This document shows positions 54,454 to 63,753 of a DNA stretch of 64,000 nucleotides, piece by piece; within the stretch, counting starts at the first letter, position 1; the number at the start of each line of letters is the position of its first letter. The stretch is from Thecamonas trahens ATCC 50062 (lineage: Eukaryota > Apusozoa > Apusomonadida > Apusomonadidae). A program made the position numbers and the translations under genes. The notes under the pieces are model-generated. The model made no database searches and was not told the origin of the DNA. It was given only the letters and a program-made list of their open reading frames with translations. The stretch covers positions 423,172-487,171 of the forward strand of contig NW_013657664.1 in assembly GCF_000142905.1 (NCBI RefSeq), written 5' to 3'.

Positions 54454-56340
54454 ATGGAGAGCAACGACGGCACCAGTGGGTACGGTGGGAACAGAGTGGG
54501 GCTTGCACCACGGGCAGCAAGCTTTGCAACGTTTACGGGACTCAAAGATGGGAATGGGTCGGCCAGCTTGGCAAGCGTCGAGTCGACGGCATCGTTGGGC
54601 TCAGCGCAGAGCGTTGAGGCCGCGAGCTCGAGATGGCGACAGAGACGGGCGCAGCGACGAGGCGATGACCGCGATGGCGTGGGCGGGCGGGGTTCTGAGC
54701 GGGTGACGTCTAAGATACGGCGACGGCGGGCTAGCAAGGAGCAGAACGGGTCGTCTGCGAGTCTTGGGCGACGATTTGCGCCGCTGGCGTCGGAACCGCC
54801 GCCGCCGCCGCCGATGCCAGCGACGGCTGGGGCGAGCGTAGTGCCGCGGCGGACGAGTCGCGGTGTGCCGACGACGGCGATGGGCTTGCTGGCGCGGGGC
54901 GAGCTGCTGGTGAGCGACACGGATCCGGTGCATCTCAAGGTGCTGGCGTGCCAGCAGCTTGTGGCGCATCTGCGGTACGACCGGCGGGCCGAGGCGGCGC
55001 GTAAGGCGCGGCAGCGACGGACAAGCGCGGCGTCAGGCGGGGCTGAGAGCGTATACTCGGCAGGCGATGAAGGCGATGTGGGAGGGAGAGAGCGCGCGGC
55101 GTCGGTGAGCGCGGGAGCGAGCGTGGCCGAGTTTGTGGCGCAAGGGGCTGCTGTTGCGGCGGCGCCGCGGGCGATACTCCCGCTGGACGCGGTGGCGCTC
55201 GGGCTGTACCTCACGATGCACCTTGATGCAGTGCTCCGTGTGCCGCTGTCAGTGGATGTGGTGCGGCGGCGGCGCGAGGAGGAGGCGCGGCGATTTCGGG
55301 TCCGTGCGCTTCTTGTGCAGTCGCCGTCGGGCGCATGGGGCCTCATCGGAACGTCTGCGGACGACAATGCGGTCAACATGGTGAAGCCGGTCCACTTTCC
55401 GTCGCTCTGGGACGTGGTGGCGGAGCTTGCGCTGGAGCTCGAGGCGCAGCCCGGGGAGCCGCTGGTTGTCGAGTCACTCGGCTTTGGGGCGCCAGTCCAT
55501 CACCTTGCGCGGGAGGCGAGCGCGGTCAAGTGGCGTAAGGCCGTTGTCGACGTCTCGCAGCTCGGATGGCGGTCTGCAGCGCTGGCAGTGGACAAGTACG
55601 AGGCCAAGCTGCGACTGGTGGCACTGACGGTCAAGACGGAGAACGACGTGCGGGCGCGGATGGACGAGCGGGCGCGGGCGGCGGTGCTCAACATGTGGGC
55701 GAATCCGGAGCGGGCGCGGGAGATGGACAACTACGTGTGGGCGCCGCGCGGGCGCCCTGCCTTTTGCACGCAGGTGGGCCACGGCCTGCGGCGGTCGCAG
55801 GCGCAGGCGATTCAGCGGCACGAGCGGGTCCACGAGGCGGTCAAGCCGTCACTCGGCCTTGTCGGCGAGTCGGCCGAGGTGCAGGAGGCGTATGCGTGGA
55901 GCCGCGAGCAGATCCGCGACCTGGGCCGGCTGTTTGTGCGCGAGCCGCAGGTCGATGCTGCGGTGGCGGCGGCAGCGGCCGGCCTGCCGAACGAAAAGGC
56001 CGTTGTCAAGCGGTTGACGACCGAGGCGAGTCGCAAAGCGATGAAGGTGACGGCTGCGGCGCTGCGGACTGAGCGCATGTCGCAGGCTGAGCACGAGCTG
56101 ATGCGGCTCAAGGCCGAGCTGCCGCTTGAGAGCGAGCGGCGAGCAGAGCACAACGTGCTTGTGGCCGAGACTTCGTCTGCCCTGGCCAAATTTGGCAACA
56201 GCGTGCCTGGCCAACCGAACGAGTACGACATGGACGTGGCGCGGGCGTTTGACGCGGCTTCGTTGCGGTACGAGCCGCACGAGCTGCTCTCGGCGGTGCG
56301 GCTGACCGAGTTTGCGGCGGTTCATTCGCAGAGCTCGTGA
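54454..56340 (+). CDS. Vasohibin-like protein lacking the catalytic triad
   Basis: 628 residues from ATG 54454 (MESNDGTSGYGG); the frame is open to 54358. After a disordered, Arg/Ser-rich N-terminus the vasohibin core is visible from about residue 150. It shows VSDTDPVHLKVLACQQLVAHLRY, the helix LDAVALGLYLT, RVPLSVDV, GAWGL, then KPVHFPSLWDVVAELALELEA and VKWRKAVVDVSQLGW. This order and spacing match tubulin tyrosine carboxypeptidases. In active enzymes the triad is Cys in K-C-L-E-A-V, His in F-R-H and Ser in G-M-S. Here the aligned residues are Pro (about 243, in LPLDAV), Val and Ile. The enzyme is therefore predicted inactive. The long helical C-terminus (about 430-628) is not part of known vasohibins. 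Confidence 0.75.
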   Translation: MESNDGTSGYGGNRVGLAPRAASFATFTGLKDGNGSASLASVESTASLGSAQSVEAASSRWRQRRAQRRGDDRDGVGGRGSERVTSKIRRRRASKEQNGSSASLGRRFAPLASEPPPPPPMPATAGASVVPRRTSRGVPTTAMGLLARGELLVSDTDPVHLKVLACQQLVAHLRYDRRAEAARKARQRRTSAASGGAESVYSAGDEGDVGGRERAASVSAGASVAEFVAQGAAVAAAPRAILPLDAVALGLYLTMHLDAVLRVPLSVDVVRRRREEEARRFRVRALLVQSPSGAWGLIGTSADDNAVNMVKPVHFPSLWDVVAELALELEAQPGEPLVVESLGFGAPVHHLAREASAVKWRKAVVDVSQLGWRSAALAVDKYEAKLRLVALTVKTENDVRARMDERARAAVLNMWANPERAREMDNYVWAPRGRPAFCTQVGHGLRRSQAQAIQRHERVHEAVKPSLGLVGESAEVQEAYAWSREQIRDLGRLFVREPQVDAAVAAAAAGLPNEKAVVKRLTTEASRKAMKVTAAALRTERMSQAEHELMRLKAELPLESERRAEHNVLVAETSSALAKFGNSVPGQPNEYDMDVARAFDAASLRYEPHELLSAVRLTEFAAVHSQSS

Positions 56341-56360
56341 GAGAGAGAAAGAGCCGGTAG

Positions 56361-58178
56361 CTACATCCAGGTGTCCTCGAGGAGGCGGCGCGACTTGACG
56401 AGCGACTTGAGCCAGGCCTCGGCGTCAGGCCGGGCAAGGCCGCCGGCCGAAGTGGCGACGTCCACGAGCGCATCCTTGACCGCTCCCGGCATTTTCTTGG
56501 CCGAGCCGCAGATGTAGACAACGCCGGCGGCGGAGGAGAGCAGGTGCCAGAGAGCAGCCGCGGGCTCGGGCTCGCGCATCCGATCCTGAACGTACGCCTT
56601 GGGCACGCCAGAGACCGGGCGCGACCAGGCGTAGAAGACGGTGATGTAGCCAGCAGCTTCCCAGGCGGCAAGCTGGGCGCTGTACAGGTTGTCGGCAGCC
56701 GGGTCGCGGTTACCAAAGAAGAGCATGTCTGGAAGGTCCGGGGTTGTGCCAGCCGCGGCATGCGCATCGGCGCGGGCGGCGAGGAAAGCCATAAACGGCG
56801 CGATGCCGGTCCCGGGCCCGACGAGGACCATTGGCAGTTGGGGCGGTGGGAGAGAGATGGCGCCGCGCGAGACAAAGACCGGGAGCCGTGCGCCCTGCTC
56901 AGCTTGAGCGAGGCAGGCCGAGGCCAGGCCGTGACGCGGAGTCTTGATCTTGGTAGTGTACGAGACGACGGCGAGGGTGATGCTCGCGGTTGTGGCCGGG
57001 CTCGCATCCGGCGGCGACGAGATCGAGTAGGCGCGGGGCTGGATGAGCGGCAGCATGTCCAATAGGTAGTGGAGTGGCGGGCGGAGCGACGGAAAGTCAG
57101 TAAAGACCTCGACCGGCCAGCGGGCGTCGCGATAGTTGTAATCGTAGAGCTCGTCTTGACCGCCGGGCGAGGCAAACTCGGTGAGGCGCTCGACCTCGCG
57201 ATCATCGGAGGCAAGCCAGGGGGCGAGCTCAAAAAAGTACCGCCGCGGCGAGGCTGTGATGTCAATGACGTGGGTGAAGAGGTCTCTCAGCGAGACGACG
57301 AGGCCGGCGAGCGGAGTGGAGGCCGGAGGCGCATCGGGTGCGGCTTCGATCGAGACGACGGCGTCGAGGTCAAGGTTGAGAAGCTCGGCAAAAGCATCGA
57401 CCATGGCAGGCGTGTTCGACGGAAGAATGTTGATGACGTCGCCTGGGACGTAGGCCGCTGGTGGGTCGAGAGCAAGCTCGATGTGGCGCACGTCCTGCCA
57501 GTGGTCGAGAGCGGTGAGGCGGGCATTGGAGACTACCTTGGCGGAGCCGAGATCCGCGATGCGAAGTGCGGCTCCGCGGACAGCATCGCGCTCGGTGGGC
57601 GATGCGCACGGCGCGTCGCGGGGGAGAAGCTCGAGCTGGTAGCGGGGTGGCGGGCAGCCGAGCTCCTGGCGGGTGAGGACAGTGTGACCGGGCGGTAGCG
57701 GGTGGCGGAGGAGAAGATGCTCCCAAAGTAGGTCGAGCCAAGGATGCAAGGCACCATCAAGTCCGTGCGGGTGCTGATCATCGCCCTCGCCGCGCGGGAT
57801 GACCGGGTAGGCGCCGAGCTGGCTCAGGCGCTTGAAGAGCTTGCGGCCGGCAGCGTTGTAGAGGCGATAGCCCGAGTCGCCGAGGGCAAAGACAGCAAAC
57901 GAGTGACCAGCAAGCGCATTCCGAGGAAGTGACTTGCGAAGCAGTAGGCGCCAGAGCGGTCGGATGCGCGTCGGCATCTCCCCCTGGCCCGTGGTAGCCA
58001 CCACCCATACCGTCACCCTCGAGTCGGTGGCCAGGCTCGCCGGCTCGACGCCAGCCACGTCCTCCACACTCGCCGTGAGGGCATAGCGGCCAGCTTCACG
58101 GCCAATGAACTCGCCCACATCCCGAGCAGTCCCTGTCTCTGTCACATAGATGATGCGAATGGCTCGCTCACTCGCCAT
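56361..58178 (-). CDS. NDOR1: NADPH-dependent diflavin oxidoreductase 1 (Tah18)
   Basis: 605 residues from ATG 58178 (MASERAIRIIYVTETGTARD); family length is about 600. The flavodoxin-like FMN domain shows TETGTARD, ATTGQGEMP and ALGDSGYRLYN. The FAD domain shows the YSISSPPD motif. The NADPH domain shows GPGTGIAPF and YICGSAKKMPGAV. The terminal aromatic (EDTWM) is the Trp that stacks on FAD. NDOR1 passes electrons from NADPH to anamorsin (Dre2) for cytosolic iron-sulfur cluster assembly. The frame extends upstream to 58295 but gains no recognisable sequence. Its stop lies 20 bp from that of the vasohibin-like gene. Confidence 0.96.
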   Translation of the reverse strand: MASERAIRIIYVTETGTARDVGEFIGREAGRYALTASVEDVAGVEPASLATDSRVTVWVVATTGQGEMPTRIRPLWRLLLRKSLPRNALAGHSFAVFALGDSGYRLYNAAGRKLFKRLSQLGAYPVIPRGEGDDQHPHGLDGALHPWLDLLWEHLLLRHPLPPGHTVLTRQELGCPPPRYQLELLPRDAPCASPTERDAVRGAALRIADLGSAKVVSNARLTALDHWQDVRHIELALDPPAAYVPGDVINILPSNTPAMVDAFAELLNLDLDAVVSIEAAPDAPPASTPLAGLVVSLRDLFTHVIDITASPRRYFFELAPWLASDDREVERLTEFASPGGQDELYDYNYRDARWPVEVFTDFPSLRPPLHYLLDMLPLIQPRAYSISSPPDASPATTASITLAVVSYTTKIKTPRHGLASACLAQAEQGARLPVFVSRGAISLPPPQLPMVLVGPGTGIAPFMAFLAARADAHAAAGTTPDLPDMLFFGNRDPAADNLYSAQLAAWEAAGYITVFYAWSRPVSGVPKAYVQDRMREPEPAAALWHLLSSAAGVVYICGSAKKMPGAVKDALVDVATSAGGLARPDAEAWLKSLVKSRRLLEDTWM

Positions 58179-58351
58179 CGGTCTTTCCGTCTCTGCGCCG
58201 TTACCGTCTGCTTGAGTTGAGTCTGTGTGCCACACGATCCGCTTGATCGGGTAAGGTTGGGCCCATTTGCGCGGAGAGGCGGATGATCGGGTCATGTTGG
58301 CTATGTCATGCCGATGGGGCCGAGGCCAGTGGGGTTTGTGGAGAGGGACGG

Positions 58352-58390
58352 GGCTGGGGGGGGGGGGGGGGGGGGGTGGGGTGGGGGGAT
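58352..58390 (+). repeat. Long G homopolymer tract
   Basis: A run of about 23 G residues, nearly unbroken, sits near 58355-58377 between NDOR1 and CCS. Its exact length is unreliable in any sequencing technology. Confidence 0.9.
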
Positions 58391-58609
58391 GATGGCTGAT
58401 GGCGGGCTTTTGGGCCTTTATTACTCTGTGTGCGGTGATGTGGTTTGATCGGTGCCTTTGTGATCGTGGTGCTTGTGTGCCTGTATATGTGTGTGTGGGG
58501 CGTTGGGCTTGCTACAGAGATCATCTTTGCACCATGCGTGAATTGGACTGCTATCAGTGTGGTGATGTGGGTTTGATCGGTGTGATGAGGGGCATTTCCC
58601 TGGGATCGT

Positions 58610-58650
58610 GGTGTGTGTGTGTGTGCTTGTGTGTGTGCTTGTGTGTGTGC

Positions 58651-58710
<60 letters not shown>

Positions 58711-58735
58711 ATGCATGTGTGTGTGCGTATGCATG
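58610..58735 (+). repeat. (GT)n microsatellite
   Basis: A GT tract interrupted by GCTT units early on is nearly pure from about 58650 to 58706, then GCATGTG variants follow. It lies in the intergenic region upstream of the CCS gene. Confidence 0.95.
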
Positions 58736-58879
58736 TGCGCGACCTGGCGACCGTCGTTTGCTGACGAATGCGGCAGCTACTCAGTCGGCGACTTGGGAGA
58801 TGAGCAGTCAGACCGAGCAACAGGAGGAGGTTGAGCATCTGACTCTGGTACTTGTTGCGTGGATTAGCGAGTGTTGGTC

Positions 58880-60046
58880 ATGTCTGCAGACGAGGATGTT
58901 GCTGTTCGCGTATGTTGGGCCAGTGGGTGAGCACGGTGGGGGTAGTGGTGGTATGCAGAGCCCCATGTTGGTCGCTGGGTTTGGTGGAGGTGGTTGTCAA
59001 GTGGTCTCATCATGGTGGGCGTGGAAACGATGGATGTGGGCGGTGGGCGTACGATTGGACTGTGCGGTGGCGGGTGATGGTGGGCATACGATTGGACTGT
59101 GCCGTGGCGGGTGATGGTGGGCGTACGATTGGACTGTGCGGTGGCGGGTGATGGTGGGCGTACGATTGGACTGTGCGGTGGCGGGTGATGGTGGGCATAC
59201 GATTGGACTGTGCGGTGGCGGGTGATGGTGGGGTGGCGGGTGATGGTGGGCGTACGATTGGACTGTGCGGTGGCGGACACGGCTACCGCTGCAATCGTAC
59301 AGTACGAGTTTGCGGTCCAGATGACGTGTGGTGCATGTGTCCAAGCTGTGACAAAGGCGCTGGAGAAGGTGGACGGCATCCAGGAGTCCGAGATCGATCT
59401 TGAGGGCCAGGGTGTGACCGTTGTGGCCACTGCTCGCCTGCTCGACCTCCTTGCCGCGCTCGAGTCAACCGGTATGAAGACTGTGGTGCTGGGCATGGGC
59501 GGGACCAAGGGCAATCTCGGCGCCGCGGTCGCCATTCTCAAGTCAGACGACCCGAACGTTCACGGCGTGGTCCGGTTTATTCAGCTCGCTGAGAAGGCAT
59601 GCCTCATCGATGCCACCGTGGCTGGCCTCACCCCGGGCAAGCACGGCTTCCACATCCACGAGTTTGGCGACTGGTCCAACGGCTGCATCAACACCGGCGG
59701 GCACTACAACCCGGGCGGGAACGACCACGGCGGGCCCGATGATGACAACCGCCACGCAGGTGACCTCGGAAACATTGAAGCCGGCGCCGATGGCGTCGCC
59801 GTCTTCCGCACCGTTGACAGAGTCCTCAATGTGTGGGACATCATCGGCCGTGGTATCGTGGTCCACGCCGGCGAGGACGACCTCGGCCGCGGCGGCGTGC
59901 CCGAGTCCAAGACCACTGGCAACGCCGGCGGCCGCGTCGCGTGCGGCACCATCGCTCGCTCTGCCGGCGTATTCGAGAACACAAAGCGCATCTGCAAGTG
60001 CAACGGGACCACCATCTGGGAGGAGGATGACCTGCGCTTTGCCTGA
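58880..60046 (+). CDS. CCS: Copper chaperone for superoxide dismutase
   Basis: Two exons, 58880-58909 and 59303-60046, are joined in phase 0 and give about 257 residues. Exon 1 encodes MSADEDVAVR, and exon 2 continues YEFAVQMTCGACVQAV. Domain 1 is a heavy-metal-associated fold with the copper site MTCGAC. Domain 2 is SOD-like ([35 protein letters not shown]). Domain 3 has the CxC motif in KRICKCNGTTIWEE. CCS delivers copper and forms the disulfide in SOD1. The intron (393 nt, GTATGT...GTACAG) contains a 37-bp minisatellite. Exon 1 is short and its placement is inferred from phase and donor. Confidence 0.93.
59036..59277 (+). repeat. 37-bp minisatellite in CCS intron 1
   Basis: About six copies of a 37-bp unit containing GGGCGTACGATTGGACTGTG are present. 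The spacing is 37 bp (ATTGGACT at 59054, 59091 and 59128). One copy has a partial internal duplication near 59220-59245. The array ends about 25 bp before the intron acceptor. Confidence 0.95.
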
Positions 60047-60103
60047 CCATGCACGAGCCGATGTGCTGCTGTGTCTGTTTGTTTGCAGAGGCGTAAAGAA
60101 CGG

Positions 60104-61452
60104 CTACTCGTATCCTGGGTTCGGCGCCGTGAACACGTAGCCTGCGGCAGACGGCTTGTCGCCGACCTCCTGCCCAGCCGCCACCACATACACCGTCTCC
60201 TGCACAACATCGATGTCAACCCAGCCAAAGGCAACCGGGAGCTGCGACGTCGCTTGCAGCGGGCTCGTCACATTGATGGCGTCAAAGACAACCAGCGAAG
60301 AATCGCTCGTCCCGGAGCCTGGCGCCACGCCCGTCGCCAGCACCGCCCAATTGAGTTCAAACGCAACGCGCGGCTCCGCAGCGGACGTCGAGTCGGCGCT
60401 CGGTGCCTGTGCCCACGTCAGGAACTGCTTGCCTGACAGCATCGAGTAGACGTCAAAGTGCAGCGCAATAACGTCACCGCTGGACGCGGTCCCACTCCAT
60501 GCAAGGCCAATGAGGCAGCCGTCCGGTCCGGCCACGCTCCAGGCAGCCATCGCACCGCCGTTGACCGACATCGCCGCGTCGGCCAGCGACCACGTCACGC
60601 CTGCCGTGGCCGGCGCGCTCCACTGCTGCACCACCGCGTAGCTGGTGCCGTTCCACTTGCGCAGCACGGCGGTCGCATCACCGCTGATGAGAAAGATGCC
60701 CATCGGGCAAAGCCGCGCAAAGTTGGAGCCATCGGTAGTGAGAATCGGCGGGACAACAAGCGTCCCGTTGCGGGCGACGATCCGGATGGCGGTCGGCGTG
60801 GCCACCGAGCACCGCGCGCCGTCGCGTGAGCACGACACCGAGTTGATCTCGCCTGCGCCCGGGTAGCTGCTACTCCACAGCACCTTTCCGGTTTGCCCTC
60901 CCAGTGCCACTGCCGTTGGCGTTCCGTCGGCCGACCAGTAAGCCGCCACCACCGTCGAGCCGTCGTCCGAGAACGCCAACAGCGGATCCGCCGCATCGCC
61001 GAGCACACATCCCTTGATCTCGTACTTCCACATCGGCTTGTCGCCCTGTCCAAAGCCGCGGAAGGTACAAGTCTTGGCCCCGCCATCACGCAATCCCTCG
61101 ATCGTCACCGTCACCACCTTGCCCACCGGCGCCGCGTCATATCGCGCAGCCATGGCAAGCATCAGCGTGGGCGTGCCTGACTCGAGCCATGTCGACTCGT
61201 GAGCCCAATTAATCGATCCCGAAGTAGGAGTCATCTCGTACTCCACATTGATCAAAAGTCGCTCTGCCGGACCTAGACCGGAAAAACCCACCCATGGCCC
61301 TTCCCGCTCGCAGCACGCGAGGTCAGCGTCGCGCCCGTCACCGTGTCGCCCGCCTCCACGAGAGCCACCACAGGTGTCATTGCTGCATGGGCCACACCGG
61401 TGAGGTAAGCACATGCAAGGAGAGCAAGCAGCATACAAGTAGAAGGATACAT
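60104..61452 (-). CDS. Secreted protein of unknown function, possible beta-propeller; frame broken near 61293
   Basis: ATG 61452 opens MYPSTCMLLALLACAYLTG, a clear signal peptide with likely cleavage after VAHA. The frame reads to GKGHGWVFPV and stops near 61273, while a second frame continues FSGLGPAERLLINVEYEMTP to the stop at 60104. One extra T in the T5 run near 61290-61294 gives GHGWVFSGLGPAERLLINV, so they are taken as one gene of about 449 residues. The mature region repeats beta-strand patterns with Ser/Gly/Asp turns (LLAFSDDGSTVVAAYWSADG; GKVLWSSSYPGAGEINSVSCSRDGARCSVATP), reminiscent of a WD40/PQQ-like propeller, but without a confident family match. It has several Cys and NGT/NVT glycosylation sites. 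Confidence 0.75.
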
Positions 61453-62434
61453 GGTGCAGGTGGTGGGAGGGGTGTGGAGTGGTGGGCCATGGTGGGTGTG
61501 GGCTGCGGCCGCCTCTACCTGCATCCATCTGCACTAGCTGCTGATCATGTCATCGCCCGCATCGGTTGCTGGTACTTGGGATCGGCTGCTGTCGCTTGCA
61601 GCACCATGCGCCTGCTACCGTTGCCCGCATCGGCCGCCTTCTACCTGCATCCATCCGCACCAGCTGCTGATCATGTCATCGCCCGCATCGGTTGCTGGTA
61701 CTTGGGATCGGCTGCTGTCGCTTGCAGCACCATGCGCCTGCTACCGTTGCCCGCATCGGCCGCCTTCTACCTGCATCCATCCGCACCAGCTGCTGATCAT
61801 GTCATCGCCCGCATCGGTTGCTGGTACTTGGGATCGGCTGCTGTCGCTTGCAGCACCATGCGCCTGCTACCGTTGCCCGCATCGGCCGCCTTCTACCTGC
61901 ATCCATCCGCACCAGCTGCTGATCATGTCATCGCCCGCATCGGTTGCTGGTACTTTGGATCGGCTGCTGTCGCTTGCAGCACCATGCGCCTGCTACCGTT
62001 GCCCGCATCGGCCGCCTTCTACCTGCATCCATCCGCACCAGCTGCTGATCATGTCATCGCCCGCATCGGTTGCTGGTACTTGGGATCGGCTGCTGTCGCT
62101 TGCAGCACCATGCGCCTGCTACCGTTGCCCGCATCGGCCGCCTTCTACCTGCATCCATCTGCATCAGTTGCAGATCATGCCATCACCCGCGTCGCCTCTG
62201 TCCGTCAGCTGTCCACATCAGCTACACAACTTCTGTCGCTCGTATTGACCGTCATCAGCATCAGCCACATCGCCCGCCTCCAGAGGGGTGCCCCCCCCTC
62301 CTCTCCCCGTTGGCGCACCTGTCGGTCATGGCGCACGGTTGCCGCCCGTTGGCTGGCAGAAGAGGACAACGTGGAGGAGACCACCCCACCACCCAACCAC
62401 AAGCCATACACCTAGAGGTTGTTTGTGGAGGAGA
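61453..62434. other. Divergent intergenic region filled by a 126-bp satellite
   Basis: This 980-bp region lies between the secreted-protein gene (minus) and the LRR gene (plus). About 690 bp of it is tandem repeat, so both promoters flank or include the array. Confidence 0.65.
61515..62200 (+). repeat. 126-bp tandem repeat, five full copies plus a partial
   Basis: The unit starts CTACCTGCATCCATCCGCAC and copies begin at 61515, 61641, 61767, 61893, 62019 and 62145. Copies are nearly identical (for example ACTTTGG for ACTTGGG in the fourth). 126 is a multiple of 3 and the unit lacks stops in at least two plus frames, so long open frames with a 42-residue repeat (FYLHPSAPAADHVIARIGCW...) result. 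Confidence 0.96.
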
Positions 62435-63349
62435 ATGGACGCACTTGACGCGCTGCTCGAAGCGTATGACATCCCTACCGAGGCCACCACTGACGACGAG
62501 CTCGCTGCTGTTGCTGCCGCCAACTCGGAGATGGATTTGACTCGCTTTGCTTCCGTCAGCTCGGCCAAGATCAGCTACGCGACCGAGTACGGCCAGAGTA
62601 TCACCAAGCTAGTGGTGGTGGACACCGCGCTGACCGATGCCGATCTGGCCCCACTCATCGACCTGCTGCCGGCGCTCAAAGAAGTCGATCTGAGTCAATC
62701 GGCGAAGCTGACTGATGTGACCCTCATTGCTCTCGCGCAGACCTCGCCAGGCATCACCAAGCTCACCCTCAACGCTTGCACAGGCTTCACTGACGCCGGC
62801 ATCATGGTCGCGGCGCTGACTCTCAACTCGCTCACGGATCTGTCGCTCACAGCCTGCACCAAGCTCACCGATCAGGCCCTGGAGGCGCTCTCGCAGGCTC
62901 CGTGCATCGCGTCGCTTACCTCGCTCTCGCTTGCGTACTCAACAAGCTACACCTCCGACACCCTTGAGGCGCTGCTGAGCGAGACTGCAGCACTTGAATC
63001 GCTCAATCTGGCGCTCGTCGCCTGTGTCCGCAACGAATCGCTCAAGGTGGTGGCCGACCGTGCGCCTCGGCTCCGCGACCTCAACATCGCTTCATGCCTC
63101 TTGATTGACGACGACGGCATTGCCGAGCTCTGCGGCGGCGACGACGATGACGCTGAGGGCATAGGGCCGACGCTGACGACTCTCAACTGTGCCTCACTCC
63201 CGCTCGTCACCGACTTTGGCCTCTCGCTCCTCGCCGACTACTTTCCCGCCCTCCGCGACCTCAATCTCCAGCTCTGCGAGGGCATCACCCAGCTTGGGGC
63301 CGAGAACCTCTACAACTCGGCGCCGCACATCGCCAAGCTCACGTTCTGA
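62435..63349 (+). CDS. Leucine-rich-repeat protein, F-box-LRR/AMN1 type
   Basis: About 304 residues from ATG 62435 (MDALDALLEAYDIPTEA). An acidic N-terminus is followed by about eight cysteine-containing LRRs of 25-27 residues (ITKLTLNACTGFTDAGIM; LTDLSLTACTKLTDQALEAL; LRDLNIASCLLIDDDGIAEL; LRDLNLQLCEGITQLGAENL). This is the pattern of F-box LRR and AMN1-like proteins. No F-box is visible at the N-terminus, so it may be a stand-alone adaptor. The frame continues upstream into repeat sequence, but the start at 62435 removes that. Confidence 0.88.
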   Translation: MDALDALLEAYDIPTEATTDDELAAVAAANSEMDLTRFASVSSAKISYATEYGQSITKLVVVDTALTDADLAPLIDLLPALKEVDLSQSAKLTDVTLIALAQTSPGITKLTLNACTGFTDAGIMVAALTLNSLTDLSLTACTKLTDQALEALSQAPCIASLTSLSLAYSTSYTSDTLEALLSETAALESLNLALVACVRNESLKVVADRAPRLRDLNIASCLLIDDDGIAELCGGDDDDAEGIGPTLTTLNCASLPLVTDFGLSLLADYFPALRDLNLQLCEGITQLGAENLYNSAPHIAKLTF

Positions 63350-63753
63350 GCCAAGTTGCACCCGTCGCCACACAGGCCGAGCAGCGCGCCATCTCTAGCC
63401 GTCAGCCATCGTGGTCACTCGTCTCTCACGAGTAACACACCCTTCATCCACATCCCTACAGATATCATGCTGTGCATGGCCGTGGCCATGGCCATCATCA
63501 CTCCCAATTTGGCTATCACATCGGCCGACGAGTGAGCGAGTGACCAGCCGGGGGCGTCAGTCCCGAGTCGGCGACCACCTGTCCCTTCCCGCCCGCCAGC
63601 AGCCAGCCACCGTCAGACGACACGGCGTTCATGGGCGAAGCTACGGAGAACCTGTGGGAGAAAATCCTTGCCGAGTACGCACATGTGTGCATGGGTATAA
63701 TGATGAGGAAATGTGGTGTGTAGTATGACTCACAACTTGTTCTGTCTTTCTAT
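63350..63753. other. Intergenic, no gene seen
   Basis: This stretch lies between the LRR gene and the partial gene at the right edge, both plus strand. It has short open frames with no recognisable protein. It presumably holds the 3' UTR and the next promoter. Confidence 0.5.

Noticed and set aside
61294-62415. A 373-codon open frame with a 42-residue repeat
   Set aside because: It is explained by the 126-bp satellite and is flanked by promoter regions; it is kept as a repeat unless translation evidence appears.
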